The position numbers were made by a program, and so were the translations under genes. Below are positions 44,220 to 53,092 of a stretch of 64,000 nt of DNA, piece after piece (position 1 is the stretch's first letter; the number at the start of each line of letters is the position of its first letter). The DNA is from Actinacidiphila alni (lineage in GTDB: Bacteria > Actinomycetota > Actinomycetes > Streptomycetales > Streptomycetaceae), in contig NZ_FONG01000028.1 in assembly GCF_900112845.1 (NCBI RefSeq), positions 32,139-96,138 on the forward strand, written 5' to 3'. The notes under the pieces are model-generated. The model ran no database searches. It was given only the letters and a program-made list of their open reading frames with translations, and had not been told where the DNA came from.

Positions 44220-44993
44220 TCATACGAGCGTGGGAGTGGCGGGAGAGTCGGTCGTCCCGGCCACCGACCCGTTCTTCACGGCGCCCGCAGACAGGCTCTG
44301 AAGGCATGCCAGTTGGACCGCCTCGGCCATCGCCCTGGGGCGCACACCGCGTATCACCCGCCGCTCGTCGGCGTCCCTCCGGAGAAAGCTGACGAGAATA
44401 CCGTTGAAGAACTGGCCGAGCAGGAGATATCCCCGGCGCGAACTCCACATGGTCCAGCCCACATAGAGGGCCGATCCTTGAGGGAACACCGTCACGTACG
44501 CCTGGTAATTCCCTTCGGTCAGCCGCAACCGGTAGGTGGCATTCTCGCCGCTCTCCGGCTGCACCGACTGGGCGGCGACGGACGGTGCGCTGTGCAGATC
44601 CTGAAGCGCGACGGTGATTTCCTGGAATACGTCAGCCGCACGGTGCCGGTGCTCGTCGAGGAGAACCCGCCATTCCGCCACCGGCTCGGTGACCCTGCCG
44701 CAGAACAGCACAGCCGAGTACACGAACATCGCCAGCACTATGGTCCCGACCGCCAGAGCCGTGCTGATGCTGTTGCCCGTCAGCCACTGGGCCAGGATGA
44801 CGATCAACGGCGGCAGCGTCACCACATGGGTGACCAGCACCGCCTTGACGAGCACGACCCCGATTGCCGAGACAGGCACATCCTCCTCGAAGGCAAGATC
44901 CAGCGCTCCCGGCCGCTGCGGCTTGTCCAGCTGCGCCGCGCAGTCGTCGCCGAGTCCGCCCACCATTCGCGGCGCTGCGTTGTGCTGTTCCAT
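44220..44993 (-). CDS. Hypothetical two-helix membrane protein
   Basis: Protein of 257 residues. A cytoplasmic N-terminus is followed by two membrane helices (about 45-70 and 78-100) and a soluble C-terminal domain containing NATYRLRLTEGNYQAYVTVF and LGQFFNGILVSFLRRDADER. ATG at 44993 has GAGGTGA seven bases upstream, better than the longer frame. Not assigned to a family. Confidence 0.65.
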   Translation of the reverse strand: MEQHNAAPRMVGGLGDDCAAQLDKPQRPGALDLAFEEDVPVSAIGVVLVKAVLVTHVVTLPPLIVILAQWLTGNSISTALAVGTIVLAMFVYSAVLFCGRVTEPVAEWRVLLDEHRHRAADVFQEITVALQDLHSAPSVAAQSVQPESGENATYRLRLTEGNYQAYVTVFPQGSALYVGWTMWSSRRGYLLLGQFFNGILVSFLRRDADERRVIRGVRPRAMAEAVQLACLQSLSAGAVKNGSVAGTTDSPATPTLV

Positions 44994-45831
44994 GTACTTC
45001 ACCTCAACGGAGTTGTGGCCAATGGACAGTGAGAAAAGCGGGACTATCTGACATGTCGACAGCAAAAGGGTGCCGTTCTGGCTCACCTTTTCGGGGATCG
45101 AATTCCTGGGCGCAACGGTTCAGCGCAGTACCGGCGGCGGTCGCCTACGAAGCAGAGGTTCTCGGAGGCATCGCACCGGACGGCCACCGCTGTTTGCGCC
45201 TCGGCGCATCACTCGAATGCATCCGAAGACGATGATGAGAACTCGCGCGGTGCATCGACGTCCGGTTCAGATCTTTCCCGGGGCTTCACGGGGCGCTCAT
45301 ATGTGCCCAACCCGGTCGTCCACAAATTAACGACCAGCGGATCCAGATTGAAAAGCCGAAAGGAAAAGGAGATCCGGGAAGCCGCGGCCGGGGAATTTCG
45401 GACACACCTCGACCAGCAATTCCCGAGTGTGACACCTGCGTTGGAGGAGTGTCAACCGACGTGTCCCCGGGCGGAGCGGGGGTCGTAAGGCGCGCCGGCG
45501 ACCAGTGCTGGCCCGCTCCGTCGGCCGGGCCTGCCGTCGGTGAGGCTTTGAAGCAGCGAGGTGGTTCCCATCTGCCCCACGGGCCCAGTCGGTTCAGATG
45601 TCACCTGATCGTGCATCAGTCCCGGCGGGGCGCGACTGCGGTGTTCCGCCCTGCTTCTGCGCCTCCTCGCTCCACCCGGGCGTCCACCTGGATCTCCACC
45701 CGGTCTCCACCCCGATGTCCACCTGGATTTCCACCCTGGGGCCAAGGCGGTGACGGCAGTTTCTCGCGATGATCATCTGTGTCGGCCCGGTCGTCCGGGC
45801 CGGCATCCCGACCGAGCCGAGGTGATTCGTC
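44994..45831. other. Long region without a convincing gene
   Basis: Lower GC than the flanks from about 45000 to 45440. A frame at 45303-45488 is open but has TTA and TTG codons, weak third-position bias and no ribosome site. Contains the phased TCCACC array at 45671-45735. The right end has GAGGTGA for the next gene. Confidence 0.4.
45671..45735. repeat. Six TCCACC motifs at about 12-bp spacing
   Basis: TCCACC begins at 45671, 45683, 45695, 45706, 45718 and 45730 (spacing 12, 12, 11, 12, 12). A longer unit, GTCCACCTGGAT followed by C/T and TCCACC, repeats with a 35-base period. On the minus strand it reads as an array of GGTGGA. Located 100 bases upstream of a secreted peptidase gene. Confidence 0.7.
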
Positions 45832-47481
45832 ATGCCCGAGAAGTGGTCCGTCGAAGCAGTTGCCGCCGTGCCGTCGGGGCGGGGGAGAGGGGAGAGGGGC
45901 GGTACGCGGGCAGGTTTACCGATGTCGCGTCAGAGGGCCGAGCGACGGCGGGTGTGGCGACGGTGGCCCTCGCGGCTGCGTGCCGCCGGTCTCGCTGTCC
46001 TGACCCTGGCGGGATGCTTCGCCGGGGCCGGGACGACGCAGGCCCTTGCGGCCGACCCGTCCGGTCACGGCACGCCCAAGCCACTGGTGTGGGGTAGCTG
46101 TCCGCAGGACACGGCGGGTGCGGCGCCCGTGACCCGGGACCCGCGCCTGCAGTGCGCCCGCCTCGCCGTCCCCCTCGACCACCGGCGGCCGAACGGCCCG
46201 CACATCGCGATCGAGGTGTCCCGCATCCGCTCCGGCGCCGCACATCCGCTGGCGCTGATGGTGGGTCAGGGCGGTCCCGGCTTCGGCGGTCTGGACCTGC
46301 CGTCGGCGGAGGAGACCGCGCTGCCTCCCGAGGTCGCCGCCCGTACCGACATCTACGGCATGGACTACCGCGGAATCGGCGCCAGTTCACCACTGGACTG
46401 CGACATCGCTCCGGCCGACCGGAGCGAGGCCACCGGAGTGCCGTATCCGGCGGCGGACGGCTCCATCGACGCCAATACGGCGTGGGCCGCCCGGATCGCC
46501 GCCGACTGCGCGGCACACGCGGGCGACGAACTGCGGTACGTGAACACGGTGAACATCGCCCGCGACATCAACAGCCTCCGCGTCGCCCTCGGCCTGCCCA
46601 CCCTCTCCTACACCGGCACCTCGTACGGCACGTTCGTCGGCGCTGTGTACGCCTCGCTGTATCCCACGACCTCCGGCCGAGTGCTGCTCAACAGCGTCGT
46701 GCCGCCGGGCGGGGTGAAGGAGGCGATCGAACACAAGGGTCAAGCCGTGGAGACCGCGTTCCCGCCCTTCGCCGACTGGGTGGCCGCCCGCGATGCCACG
46801 TACCACCTCGGCGCGACCCGCACCGCCGTACGGTCCGCGGTCCTGGCCACCGCCGAACACCTCAACAGCCACCCGATACCGCTGACCGACGGCGCCCCGC
46901 TCACCGGCAATCTGCTGCTGGAGGCCCAGGAGGCCCTGCTCGAACAGCGCACCTACTACCCGCTGCTCGCCGGACTCCTCAAGGACGCCCGGACCGGCAG
47001 CCTGCCGTCCGGCAGCGGCTCGGACCTGCCCTGGTCGCAGCTCCTGACCGACAATTTCGTCAGCGCCCAGGACGCCGTCGTGTGCAACGACTCGGCCTGG
47101 CCCCGCGACCCCGCCCACTACCGCACAGCCGTCACCCGCAACGCCGCCCGCTACCCCCTCACCGCGGGCTCCCCGCGCAACGTCTGGCCGTGCGCCTTCT
47201 GGACCACCCGCACCTCCGACCGCGCCCCGACACCCAACCCCCATGGACCGGCCAACATCCTGCTGCTCCAGAACACCGCCGACCCCTCGACGGCGCCCTC
47301 GGGAGCCGTGGCCACCCGGAAGGCATTCGGCCACCGCGCGGCCCTGGTCACCGTCGACGCGGTGGGCCACGGCGTCGACATGACCCAGCCATGCGTCGCC
47401 GAACAGGTGACCCGCTTCCTGCTCCACCCCGGGCCGCCCCGACCCGCCACCTGCCCGGGCATACGCCGGCAGACGCCGTGA
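45832..47481 (+). CDS. Secreted alpha/beta-hydrolase, tripeptidyl aminopeptidase family (TAP-like)
   Basis: Exported serine peptidase of 549 residues, S33/TAP type, releasing short peptides from N-termini. Nucleophile Ser in YTGTSYGTFVGA, oxyanion GQGGPGF, Asp in NTADPSTAP, His in DAVGHGVD; TAP-like C-terminal domain at about 430-545. Two starts compete: ATG 45832 has an excellent ribosome site (GAGGTGA) but adds 30 residues before the signal peptide, including a TTA codon (45916-45918); ATG 45922 gives a conventional signal peptide (MSRQRAERRRVWRRW, core, ALA). Confidence 0.85.
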   Translation: MPEKWSVEAVAAVPSGRGRGERGGTRAGLPMSRQRAERRRVWRRWPSRLRAAGLAVLTLAGCFAGAGTTQALAADPSGHGTPKPLVWGSCPQDTAGAAPVTRDPRLQCARLAVPLDHRRPNGPHIAIEVSRIRSGAAHPLALMVGQGGPGFGGLDLPSAEETALPPEVAARTDIYGMDYRGIGASSPLDCDIAPADRSEATGVPYPAADGSIDANTAWAARIAADCAAHAGDELRYVNTVNIARDINSLRVALGLPTLSYTGTSYGTFVGAVYASLYPTTSGRVLLNSVVPPGGVKEAIEHKGQAVETAFPPFADWVAARDATYHLGATRTAVRSAVLATAEHLNSHPIPLTDGAPLTGNLLLEAQEALLEQRTYYPLLAGLLKDARTGSLPSGSGSDLPWSQLLTDNFVSAQDAVVCNDSAWPRDPAHYRTAVTRNAARYPLTAGSPRNVWPCAFWTTRTSDRAPTPNPHGPANILLLQNTADPSTAPSGAVATRKAFGHRAALVTVDAVGHGVDMTQPCVAEQVTRFLLHPGPPRPATCPGIRRQTP

Positions 47482-47629
47482 ACCGCGGCCGGCGTCACGA
47501 ACCGCGGGAGGCGGCCGGGTGACAACCGACCGCACTCATGGGCGGGAGCGGGCGGGGTAGCCGCATAAAAGACAGGGGACCGGCCCGGGACTGCCGGGCG
47601 GACCCGGTCGGAGAAGGGGAGAGAGTTCG

Positions 47630-47758
47630 ATGCTCACCGCCATAGCGGACGTCCTGAAAGCCATCGGCCACGCGATCGCGACCGTCGTCACGCTGCCATT
47701 CCGCGCGGTGGCCCGCCTCTTCGGTGGCGCGGCCGACAGCGCGCACGGCCACCACTGA
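47630..47758 (+). CDS. LPFR-motif small protein, 42 residues
   Basis: MLTAIADVLKAIGHAIATVV followed by TLPFRAVARLFGGAAD, the signature of a streptomycete small-protein family named after its LPFR motif; amphipathic and probably membrane-associated. AGGGGAGAG precedes the ATG. Function unknown. Confidence 0.78.
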   Translation: MLTAIADVLKAIGHAIATVVTLPFRAVARLFGGAADSAHGHH

Positions 47759-47832
47759 ACCGCCTCGGCGGCTGTTGCCTCACCCGCTGGAAGCGTCGGC
47801 GACCGCCCGCGCCAGGGCCGCCGCCCGGCCGC

Positions 47833-48831
47833 TCACCCGGCGGGCGGCGGATCTCGGAGCCACTGTGCGAATGCCCCGCGCATCAGCCGCTCTTCGGCGG
47901 CCCGGCCCGGGTGCTCCAAGTGCCCGGCGGTGAGGGCGAGCAGCGCCTTCGGCCCGCCGAGCGCGCGGAACACCGCGAACTGCCCGACCGGCGGTACGAC
48001 CGGATCGTGGCGCGCGGCGGCGATCAGCACCGGACGGGTGACCCGGGCCGCCGCCGTGGCCGCGTCGAAGTAGGCGATCGTCCCGCGGACCAACGGATCG
48101 GTCCGTGCGGCGAGCCGCACCGCCTCGCCGCTGCCCGCACAGGGCGTACGCAACCGCTCCGGGTGATTGCCGAAGCTCGGCACATCCAGGCAGGCGGCCT
48201 CGGCACGGCTCTCCAGCGGAAGGGCCAGCGCACCGATCCCGCCGCCGAAGGAACTGCCCGTCAGCCCGACGCGTCCGGCGCCGGACGGCTGGAGCAGGCA
48301 GGCGGCGGTGACGGCGAGCCAGACGTCCTGGACGCAACCGCGGTGCACATAGGTGTCGCGGTGCCCGATGCCGTGCAGGACATGCTCGGCGGCGACCTTG
48401 GGAATGCCTTCCACGAGGCCGAGTTCTGGCAGCCCGCGCAGCACCGGCGACAGTTCCGCCGTGCGCGGCAGACCCAGTGCCTCGGGCGGCCCCCCGCTCC
48501 CGCCGTAGCCGTGCAACCGCACCAGCAGCCTGTCGACGGCGCCGTCGGCCGGCTCACGCAACCAACCGCCCAGCGTCAGCCCGCCCGTCGTACGGAAGGC
48601 GACACGCGTGACCACCTCCCGCGCGTTCCGGCGCAGCACCTCGACCCGCCGCGGCGCGGGATCGACCCTGGCTGCCTCGTCGCGGGCGGCCCGCCAGAAC
48701 GCGTCGAAGTCCTCCGGCCCGCGCAGCAACTCCTCGGTGACCCGGCCGTCATAGGGAGCGTCGGCTGCGATGCGCGTGCCGCCGCACTGTGCCGTCACCG
48801 CCGTCACCGCGCCGTCCCGAAGCCGCGTCAC
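47833..48831 (-). CDS. Acetyl-xylan-esterase/cephalosporin-C-deacetylase family esterase (AXE1)
   Basis: Intracellular alpha/beta hydrolase of 332 residues that removes acetyl groups from imported oligosaccharides. Catalytic Ser is in GLTGSSFGGGIGA, Asp in AARHDPVVPP and His in LTAGHLEHPG. LVRLHGYGGSGGPP forms the oxyanion side. No signal peptide. The GTG start at 48831 overlaps the stop of the GH42 gene (GTGA), so the two are translationally coupled, which points to an acetylated galactose-containing substrate. Confidence 0.87.
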   Translation of the reverse strand: MTRLRDGAVTAVTAQCGGTRIAADAPYDGRVTEELLRGPEDFDAFWRAARDEAARVDPAPRRVEVLRRNAREVVTRVAFRTTGGLTLGGWLREPADGAVDRLLVRLHGYGGSGGPPEALGLPRTAELSPVLRGLPELGLVEGIPKVAAEHVLHGIGHRDTYVHRGCVQDVWLAVTAACLLQPSGAGRVGLTGSSFGGGIGALALPLESRAEAACLDVPSFGNHPERLRTPCAGSGEAVRLAARTDPLVRGTIAYFDAATAAARVTRPVLIAAARHDPVVPPVGQFAVFRALGGPKALLALTAGHLEHPGRAAEERLMRGAFAQWLRDPPPAG

Positions 48832-50867
48832 GACAACACCGCGCCACTCGGCCCGGCCGCGGTCCCGGCGCTCTCCACCACGGCCACCCCGCCCGCCGGA
48901 ACACTGATCGCGCCCGCCGCGCGGACACCGGACAGCAGGTCGACGCCGGTGGCGGCCACCTCCGCGGGCGCCAGTGTGTGGTTCACGGCGAAGAGCCAGG
49001 ACCGGCCGTCGCGCCCGTTCCTGCGGACGACCTCCACCCCGCCGCCGGCTCCCGCGGGAGCCGGCGCGCAGCCGGCCTCCGCCGCCCACCGCGGAAGCAG
49101 CCGCGCGAGAGAAGCCTCGTCGGGGCGCGTCGCGAGATAGCGGACGGTGCCCCGCCGCAGCACGGCAGGCAACCCCGCCGCCGGCCCGCCGGTGAAGCGG
49201 GACTCCACCTCGGTCCCGGCATCCGGGACGACCCGTTCCGCCCACACACTCCCCGTCGAACCGTCGTCGAGACCGACCGTGACCCCGGCCGCGAGCGGCA
49301 GGTACTCGTCCACGCGCAGGCCGAGCAGATCCCGCAGGACGCCCGGGTACGGCCCCGGATGCAGCCGGTCGTCGGGATCGACCACGCCGCTGAAGGGTCC
49401 GATCACCAGATGGCCGCCGCGCGCCTCGTACTCCTCCAGCGCGCGGGCCGTCGTTCCGGACAGGCCATAGAGCGACGGCACGAGCAGCAGTCGGTGCTCC
49501 CCGGGGGCCGGGACGATGTCGCACGGCAGACCCGCGGTCCACAGCGCACGGTGCCAGCTGCGCAGGGCGTCACCGCAGGCCAGATCGGAACTGGGCCGAT
49601 CGGTCAGCTCCAGCGCCCACATCGCCTCGTAGTCCAGCAACAGCGCGATCCCGGCCGGAGGGCACGAACTGCCGGCGACATCGGCGAGCCCCGCCACGGC
49701 CGAGCCGAGCGCCGCGGCTTCCCGCCAGATCCGGGTGTCCGTACCGCCGTGCGGCAGCATCGCCGAGTGCCACTTCTCCGGGCCGTACGCGGACTGCCGC
49801 CACTGGAAGAACAGCGCCCCGTCGGCGCCCCGGGCCAGATGGGTCAAGGTGTTGCGGGCCATCTCCCCTGGCGTCTTGGCGATGTTGCGGGCCTGCCACT
49901 GCACCGCCGACGTCGAGTGCTCCATGAGCAACCAGGGCCGGCCACCGGCGAGACCCCGGGTGAGATCGGCGGCGAAGGCGAGATCTGCCGCGCGGTCCGG
50001 GTCCTCGGAGCCGAGATAGTGGTCGTTGGAGACGATGTCGACCTCCGGCGCCCAGCGCCAGTAGTCGGTCGTCCGCAGCGCGCTCGCCATGAAATTGGTG
50101 GTGACCGGGCGCCCGGGGGAGTGGGCGCGCACGATGTCCCGCTCGGCGCGGTAACAGGCCAGGTGCTCGGCATCGCAGAAGCGGTAGAAGTCCAGCCACA
50201 ACCCCGGGGACAGCCGGCTGGTGCTGGTCCGCGGCGGTTCGACCTGGCTCCAGTCGCTGTAGGTCATGCCCCAGACGCCTGTGCCCCACCGCTTGTTGAG
50301 CGCGTCCAGGTCGTCGCCGTACGTCGCGCGCAGCCACGTACGGAAGTCCGCGGCGGACACCTCGCACCAGCAATGGGGGTTGCCGCCCGCGTACTCGTTG
50401 TTGATGTGCCACATCACGACCGCCGGATGCTCCCCGTAGCGTTCGGCGAGCGCGCGGGTGACGACCGCGGCGCGTTCCCGGTAGGCGGGCGAGGACGGGC
50501 AGTACGCCTGACGCGATCCGGGAGCCAGCCGCAGCCCGTCGGCGGTCACCGGAAGCGACTGCGGATGGACGTGGGAGAACCACCGGGGTGGCGCCGCCGT
50601 CGGCGTCGCGAGATCGACGGCGATCCCCGCCGAGTCCAGCAGACCGATGACCTCGTCGAGCCCGGCGAAGTCGAAGACGCCCGGCCGCGGCTCGACCCAG
50701 GACCAGGCGAAGACACCGAGCGAGACCAGATTGACCCCGGCCTCGCCCATCAGCCGCACATCCTCCTTCCAGGTCGCCGTGTCCCACTGCTCGGGGTTGT
50801 AGTCGGCGCCATAGGCGGGGCGCGGAACATCGCCCCACACGGAATCCTGCCGGTCGGGTCGCGGCAT
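48828..50867 (-). CDS. GH42 beta-galactosidase
   Basis: Cytoplasmic glycoside hydrolase of 679 residues hydrolysing terminal beta-galactosides. TIM barrel 20-390 with acid/base Glu in WHINNEYAGGN and nucleophile Glu in LLMEHSTSAVQW; PHCWCEVS carries cysteines of the GH42 metal site. The middle trimerisation domain (GTTARALEEYEARGGHLVIG) and C-terminal beta domain are complete. ATG at 50867 has AGGAG seven bases upstream. First gene of an operon with the esterase, divergent from the ABC importer operon, sharing a promoter region with a likely LacI operator. Confidence 0.9.
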   Translation of the reverse strand: MPRPDRQDSVWGDVPRPAYGADYNPEQWDTATWKEDVRLMGEAGVNLVSLGVFAWSWVEPRPGVFDFAGLDEVIGLLDSAGIAVDLATPTAAPPRWFSHVHPQSLPVTADGLRLAPGSRQAYCPSSPAYRERAAVVTRALAERYGEHPAVVMWHINNEYAGGNPHCWCEVSAADFRTWLRATYGDDLDALNKRWGTGVWGMTYSDWSQVEPPRTSTSRLSPGLWLDFYRFCDAEHLACYRAERDIVRAHSPGRPVTTNFMASALRTTDYWRWAPEVDIVSNDHYLGSEDPDRAADLAFAADLTRGLAGGRPWLLMEHSTSAVQWQARNIAKTPGEMARNTLTHLARGADGALFFQWRQSAYGPEKWHSAMLPHGGTDTRIWREAAALGSAVAGLADVAGSSCPPAGIALLLDYEAMWALELTDRPSSDLACGDALRSWHRALWTAGLPCDIVPAPGEHRLLLVPSLYGLSGTTARALEEYEARGGHLVIGPFSGVVDPDDRLHPGPYPGVLRDLLGLRVDEYLPLAAGVTVGLDDGSTGSVWAERVVPDAGTEVESRFTGGPAAGLPAVLRRGTVRYLATRPDEASLARLLPRWAAEAGCAPAPAGAGGGVEVVRRNGRDGRSWLFAVNHTLAPAEVAATGVDLLSGVRAAGAISVPAGGVAVVESAGTAAGPSGAVLS

Positions 50868-50938
50868 GCGCGGGCTCCTGAATCCTGGAATACGAAAGGC
50901 ACTGCGGAAAGGGGACGACGGAATACGGCCGCGATGAC

Positions 50939-50975
50939 GGGCGGGGCCGGTGGAGGCACCGGTCCGGCCCCGCCC
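50939..50975 (-). promoter_or_regulatory. Hairpin in the leader of the GH42 transcript
   Basis: Perfect 12-bp stem GGGCGGGGCCGG (50939-50950) with 50964-50975 and a 13-base loop, about 70 bases upstream of the GH42 start and downstream of its promoter. Very stable, so it may attenuate transcription or stabilise the mRNA. Confidence 0.5.
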
Positions 50976-51200
50976 GGGCCTACGGATGCCGCGCCCCGCA
51001 CCGCCGACCGCAGAAAAGCGGCGCGCGGATCGGGCACGCACACAGGAGGGACGAGAAAAGGACGACGCGGAAACAGGCAGGGAAATCGCGGGAAATCGCG
51101 CGCCGCGCACCGTAAACGGACCCAGTTCCGGCATCCGAGAAAAAGCCGGCCACGCCTGGCCATGACGTCAGACGCTGATGGTGCGGACCGGCGGAGCGTC

Positions 51201-51240
51201 AATTTAGAGCGGTCGGATGGGGCTGTCAACGCTCCCGACA
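51201..51240 (-). promoter_or_regulatory. Sigma-70-type promoter of GH42 operon with overlapping LacI-type operator
   Basis: On the minus strand TTGACA (51229-51224), 17 bases, TAAATT (51206-51201): a near-consensus promoter facing the GH42 gene. The -35 is embedded in TGTCGGGAGCGTTGACA (51240-51224), an imperfect palindrome whose GGGAGCG half resembles operators of streptomycete LacI sugar repressors. Control by the LacI gene at 57325 is inferred. Confidence 0.65.
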
Positions 51241-51290
51241 CTTGTTCCGCGTCCCGTCCCAGGTGGCCGAAAAATCTTCCCGTCACACCC

Positions 51291-51378
51291 TTGACCCCTC
51301 CCCGCAACGTGCGTACGTTCCCTGGTCATACGTAGAAGCAGGGCCATGACGTCGCACCCACCTGTGCTCATACGTATG
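51291..51378 (+). promoter_or_regulatory. Promoter of ABC importer operon with CATACGTA motifs
   Basis: TTGACC (51291-51296), 17 bases, TACGTT (51314-51319) faces the binding-protein gene. Just downstream CATACGTA occurs at 51327-51334 and again, as the perfect palindrome CATACGTATG, at 51369-51378, 53 bases before the start codon. These are candidate repressor sites placed to block elongation or initiation. Confidence 0.55.
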
Positions 51379-51430
51379 CGCACCGTTTCGCGCACGCCGT
51401 ATCGCCACTCACGAGGAGCAGGAGTCAGCC

Positions 51431-53092
51431 ATGCCCACGAGAAGAGCCTTCCTTGCGCAGGCCGCCGTCGCGGCCGTCGCGATACCGCTCGGAGCCACCG
51501 CCTGCAAAGGCGGCACGGCCGCCGCCGGCGGTGGCAGCAAAGGCTCCGGCACTCTTGTCTTCGGAAAGACGGACGGCGGCACGACCTTCATCCGCAATTT
51601 CAACGTCTTCGGCCCCGCCATCCAGAAGTCGCCCAATGCCGAGATGATCTACGAAACCCTGGCGCGCGTCGACTACAGCGACGGCGCGAAGGTGAAGCCC
51701 TGGCTGGCCAAGAGCCTCGAATTCGACCCGACGGGCACCACGCTCACCATCACGCTGCGCACCGACGTGACATTCTCCGACGGCAAGCCCATGACCGCAG
51801 ACGACGTGGCCTTTTCCCTCAACCTCCCGCTGAAGGACCCCAGCTTCAATCTCGGCGGCACCACATACGACCGGGTCACCAAGAAAGACGGCTCGACCGT
51901 CGTCGTGCACTGGCCGCACCCCGCCTTCAGCGAACTCAGCCAGCTCGCCTCCGCCCAGGTCCCCGTCGTACCCGCCCACATCTGGTCCGGCAAGGACCTC
52001 AAGAGCTGGACCAACCCCGACCCGGTCGGCACCGGCCCGTTCGCGCTCGACCGTTTCGCGGCGCAGCAGATCACCCTGCGCGCCAGGACCGACTACTGGG
52101 GCGGCCGGTTCGCGGTGAAACAGCTCAAGATCATCCCGACCAACGGCGACGCGCTCCGCGCCCAACTGGTGCGCGCCGACGTCGACTGGGCGCTCGCGGC
52201 CTGGGGCAACGGCGAGCAGGAGTACGCCGCCAAGGATCCGCGCCACCACCTGTACCAGAAGTACGCCACCGGCGGCGCCTACTCGATGTTCTACAACTCC
52301 GCCCGGGCCCCCTTCGACGACGTGCACCTGCGGCGCGCACTGGCGATGACGATTCCGCGCAAGGACATCGTCACCACCCTCCAGCGGCCGGGCACCGAAG
52401 CCGGCCCGACCGGACTGGTCGACGAGATCTACCGCGACGTGATCCTCCCCGAATACCGGGGCAAGGTGCAGGCCGTGGACCCCGCGGCCGCCCAGAAGGA
52501 ACTCGCGCTCAGCGGCTACCAGGTCAAGGGCGGCAAGCTCGTCAAGGACGGCAAGTCCTACTCGCCGAAGCTGTCGTTCAACCAGGACTTCGGCTGGGAC
52601 CCGTACGCGAACATGATGACCCGCAGCTGGGAGCAGCACCTCGGGATCAAGGTCAAGACGGTCGGCGCCCCCGGCGCCAACCTCTACGAACAGCAGCAGA
52701 CCGGCGCCTTCGACCTCACCATCAGCACCTCGGGCGGCGCCGGTGTCGCCGGCGTCTACAGCGCCCTGAGCAGCCGCGCCTTCCGCCCCCTCGGACAGAC
52801 CGCCGCCACGAACTTCGGCCGCTGGAAGGACACCGCGACCGACGCGGCGATCACGAAACTGCTCTCCTCCGACGATCCGGCCGTCACCAAGAGCGCCGGC
52901 GAACAGCTCCAGCGGGTCGTCGCGGAACAAGTGCCGTTCAGCCCGATCTACAACAGCTACTGGTTCGTCCTGATCAACGCACAGCACTGGACCGGCTGGC
53001 CGACCCCCGACCACTTCTCGTACGTGCCCTTCCCCGGCCTCGGTCCCGACACCACGCTGACCCTGCTGAACCTCAAGCAGGCCACCACGTGA
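51431..53092 (+). CDS. ABC transporter substrate-binding lipoprotein, family 5 (Opp/Dpp type)
   Basis: Extracellular solute-binding lipoprotein of 553 residues. The N-terminus combines a Tat-like RRAFLAQ motif and a lipobox-like GATAC. The family 5 core includes DVTFSDGKPMTADDVAFSLN, DPVGTGPFAL and a long C-terminal lobe. Family 5 proteins bind peptides, but several plant-polysaccharide loci use them for oligosaccharides, which the GH42, esterase and LacI neighbours favour here. AGGAG is six bases before the ATG. It is the first gene of a tightly overlapping six-gene operon. Confidence 0.88.
   Translation: MPTRRAFLAQAAVAAVAIPLGATACKGGTAAAGGGSKGSGTLVFGKTDGGTTFIRNFNVFGPAIQKSPNAEMIYETLARVDYSDGAKVKPWLAKSLEFDPTGTTLTITLRTDVTFSDGKPMTADDVAFSLNLPLKDPSFNLGGTTYDRVTKKDGSTVVVHWPHPAFSELSQLASAQVPVVPAHIWSGKDLKSWTNPDPVGTGPFALDRFAAQQITLRARTDYWGGRFAVKQLKIIPTNGDALRAQLVRADVDWALAAWGNGEQEYAAKDPRHHLYQKYATGGAYSMFYNSARAPFDDVHLRRALAMTIPRKDIVTTLQRPGTEAGPTGLVDEIYRDVILPEYRGKVQAVDPAAAQKELALSGYQVKGGKLVKDGKSYSPKLSFNQDFGWDPYANMMTRSWEQHLGIKVKTVGAPGANLYEQQQTGAFDLTISTSGGAGVAGVYSALSSRAFRPLGQTAATNFGRWKDTATDAAITKLLSSDDPAVTKSAGEQLQRVVAEQVPFSPIYNSYWFVLINAQHWTGWPTPDHFSYVPFPGLGPDTTLTLLNLKQATT

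Noticed and set aside
45303..45488. Small plus-strand ORF of about 61 residues
   Set aside because: GTG start without ribosome site, TTA and TTG codons, weak third-position GC bias.
45671..45735. Possible CRISPR array
   Set aside because: Units of 6-12 bases with no unique spacers of 30 or more bases and no cas genes.
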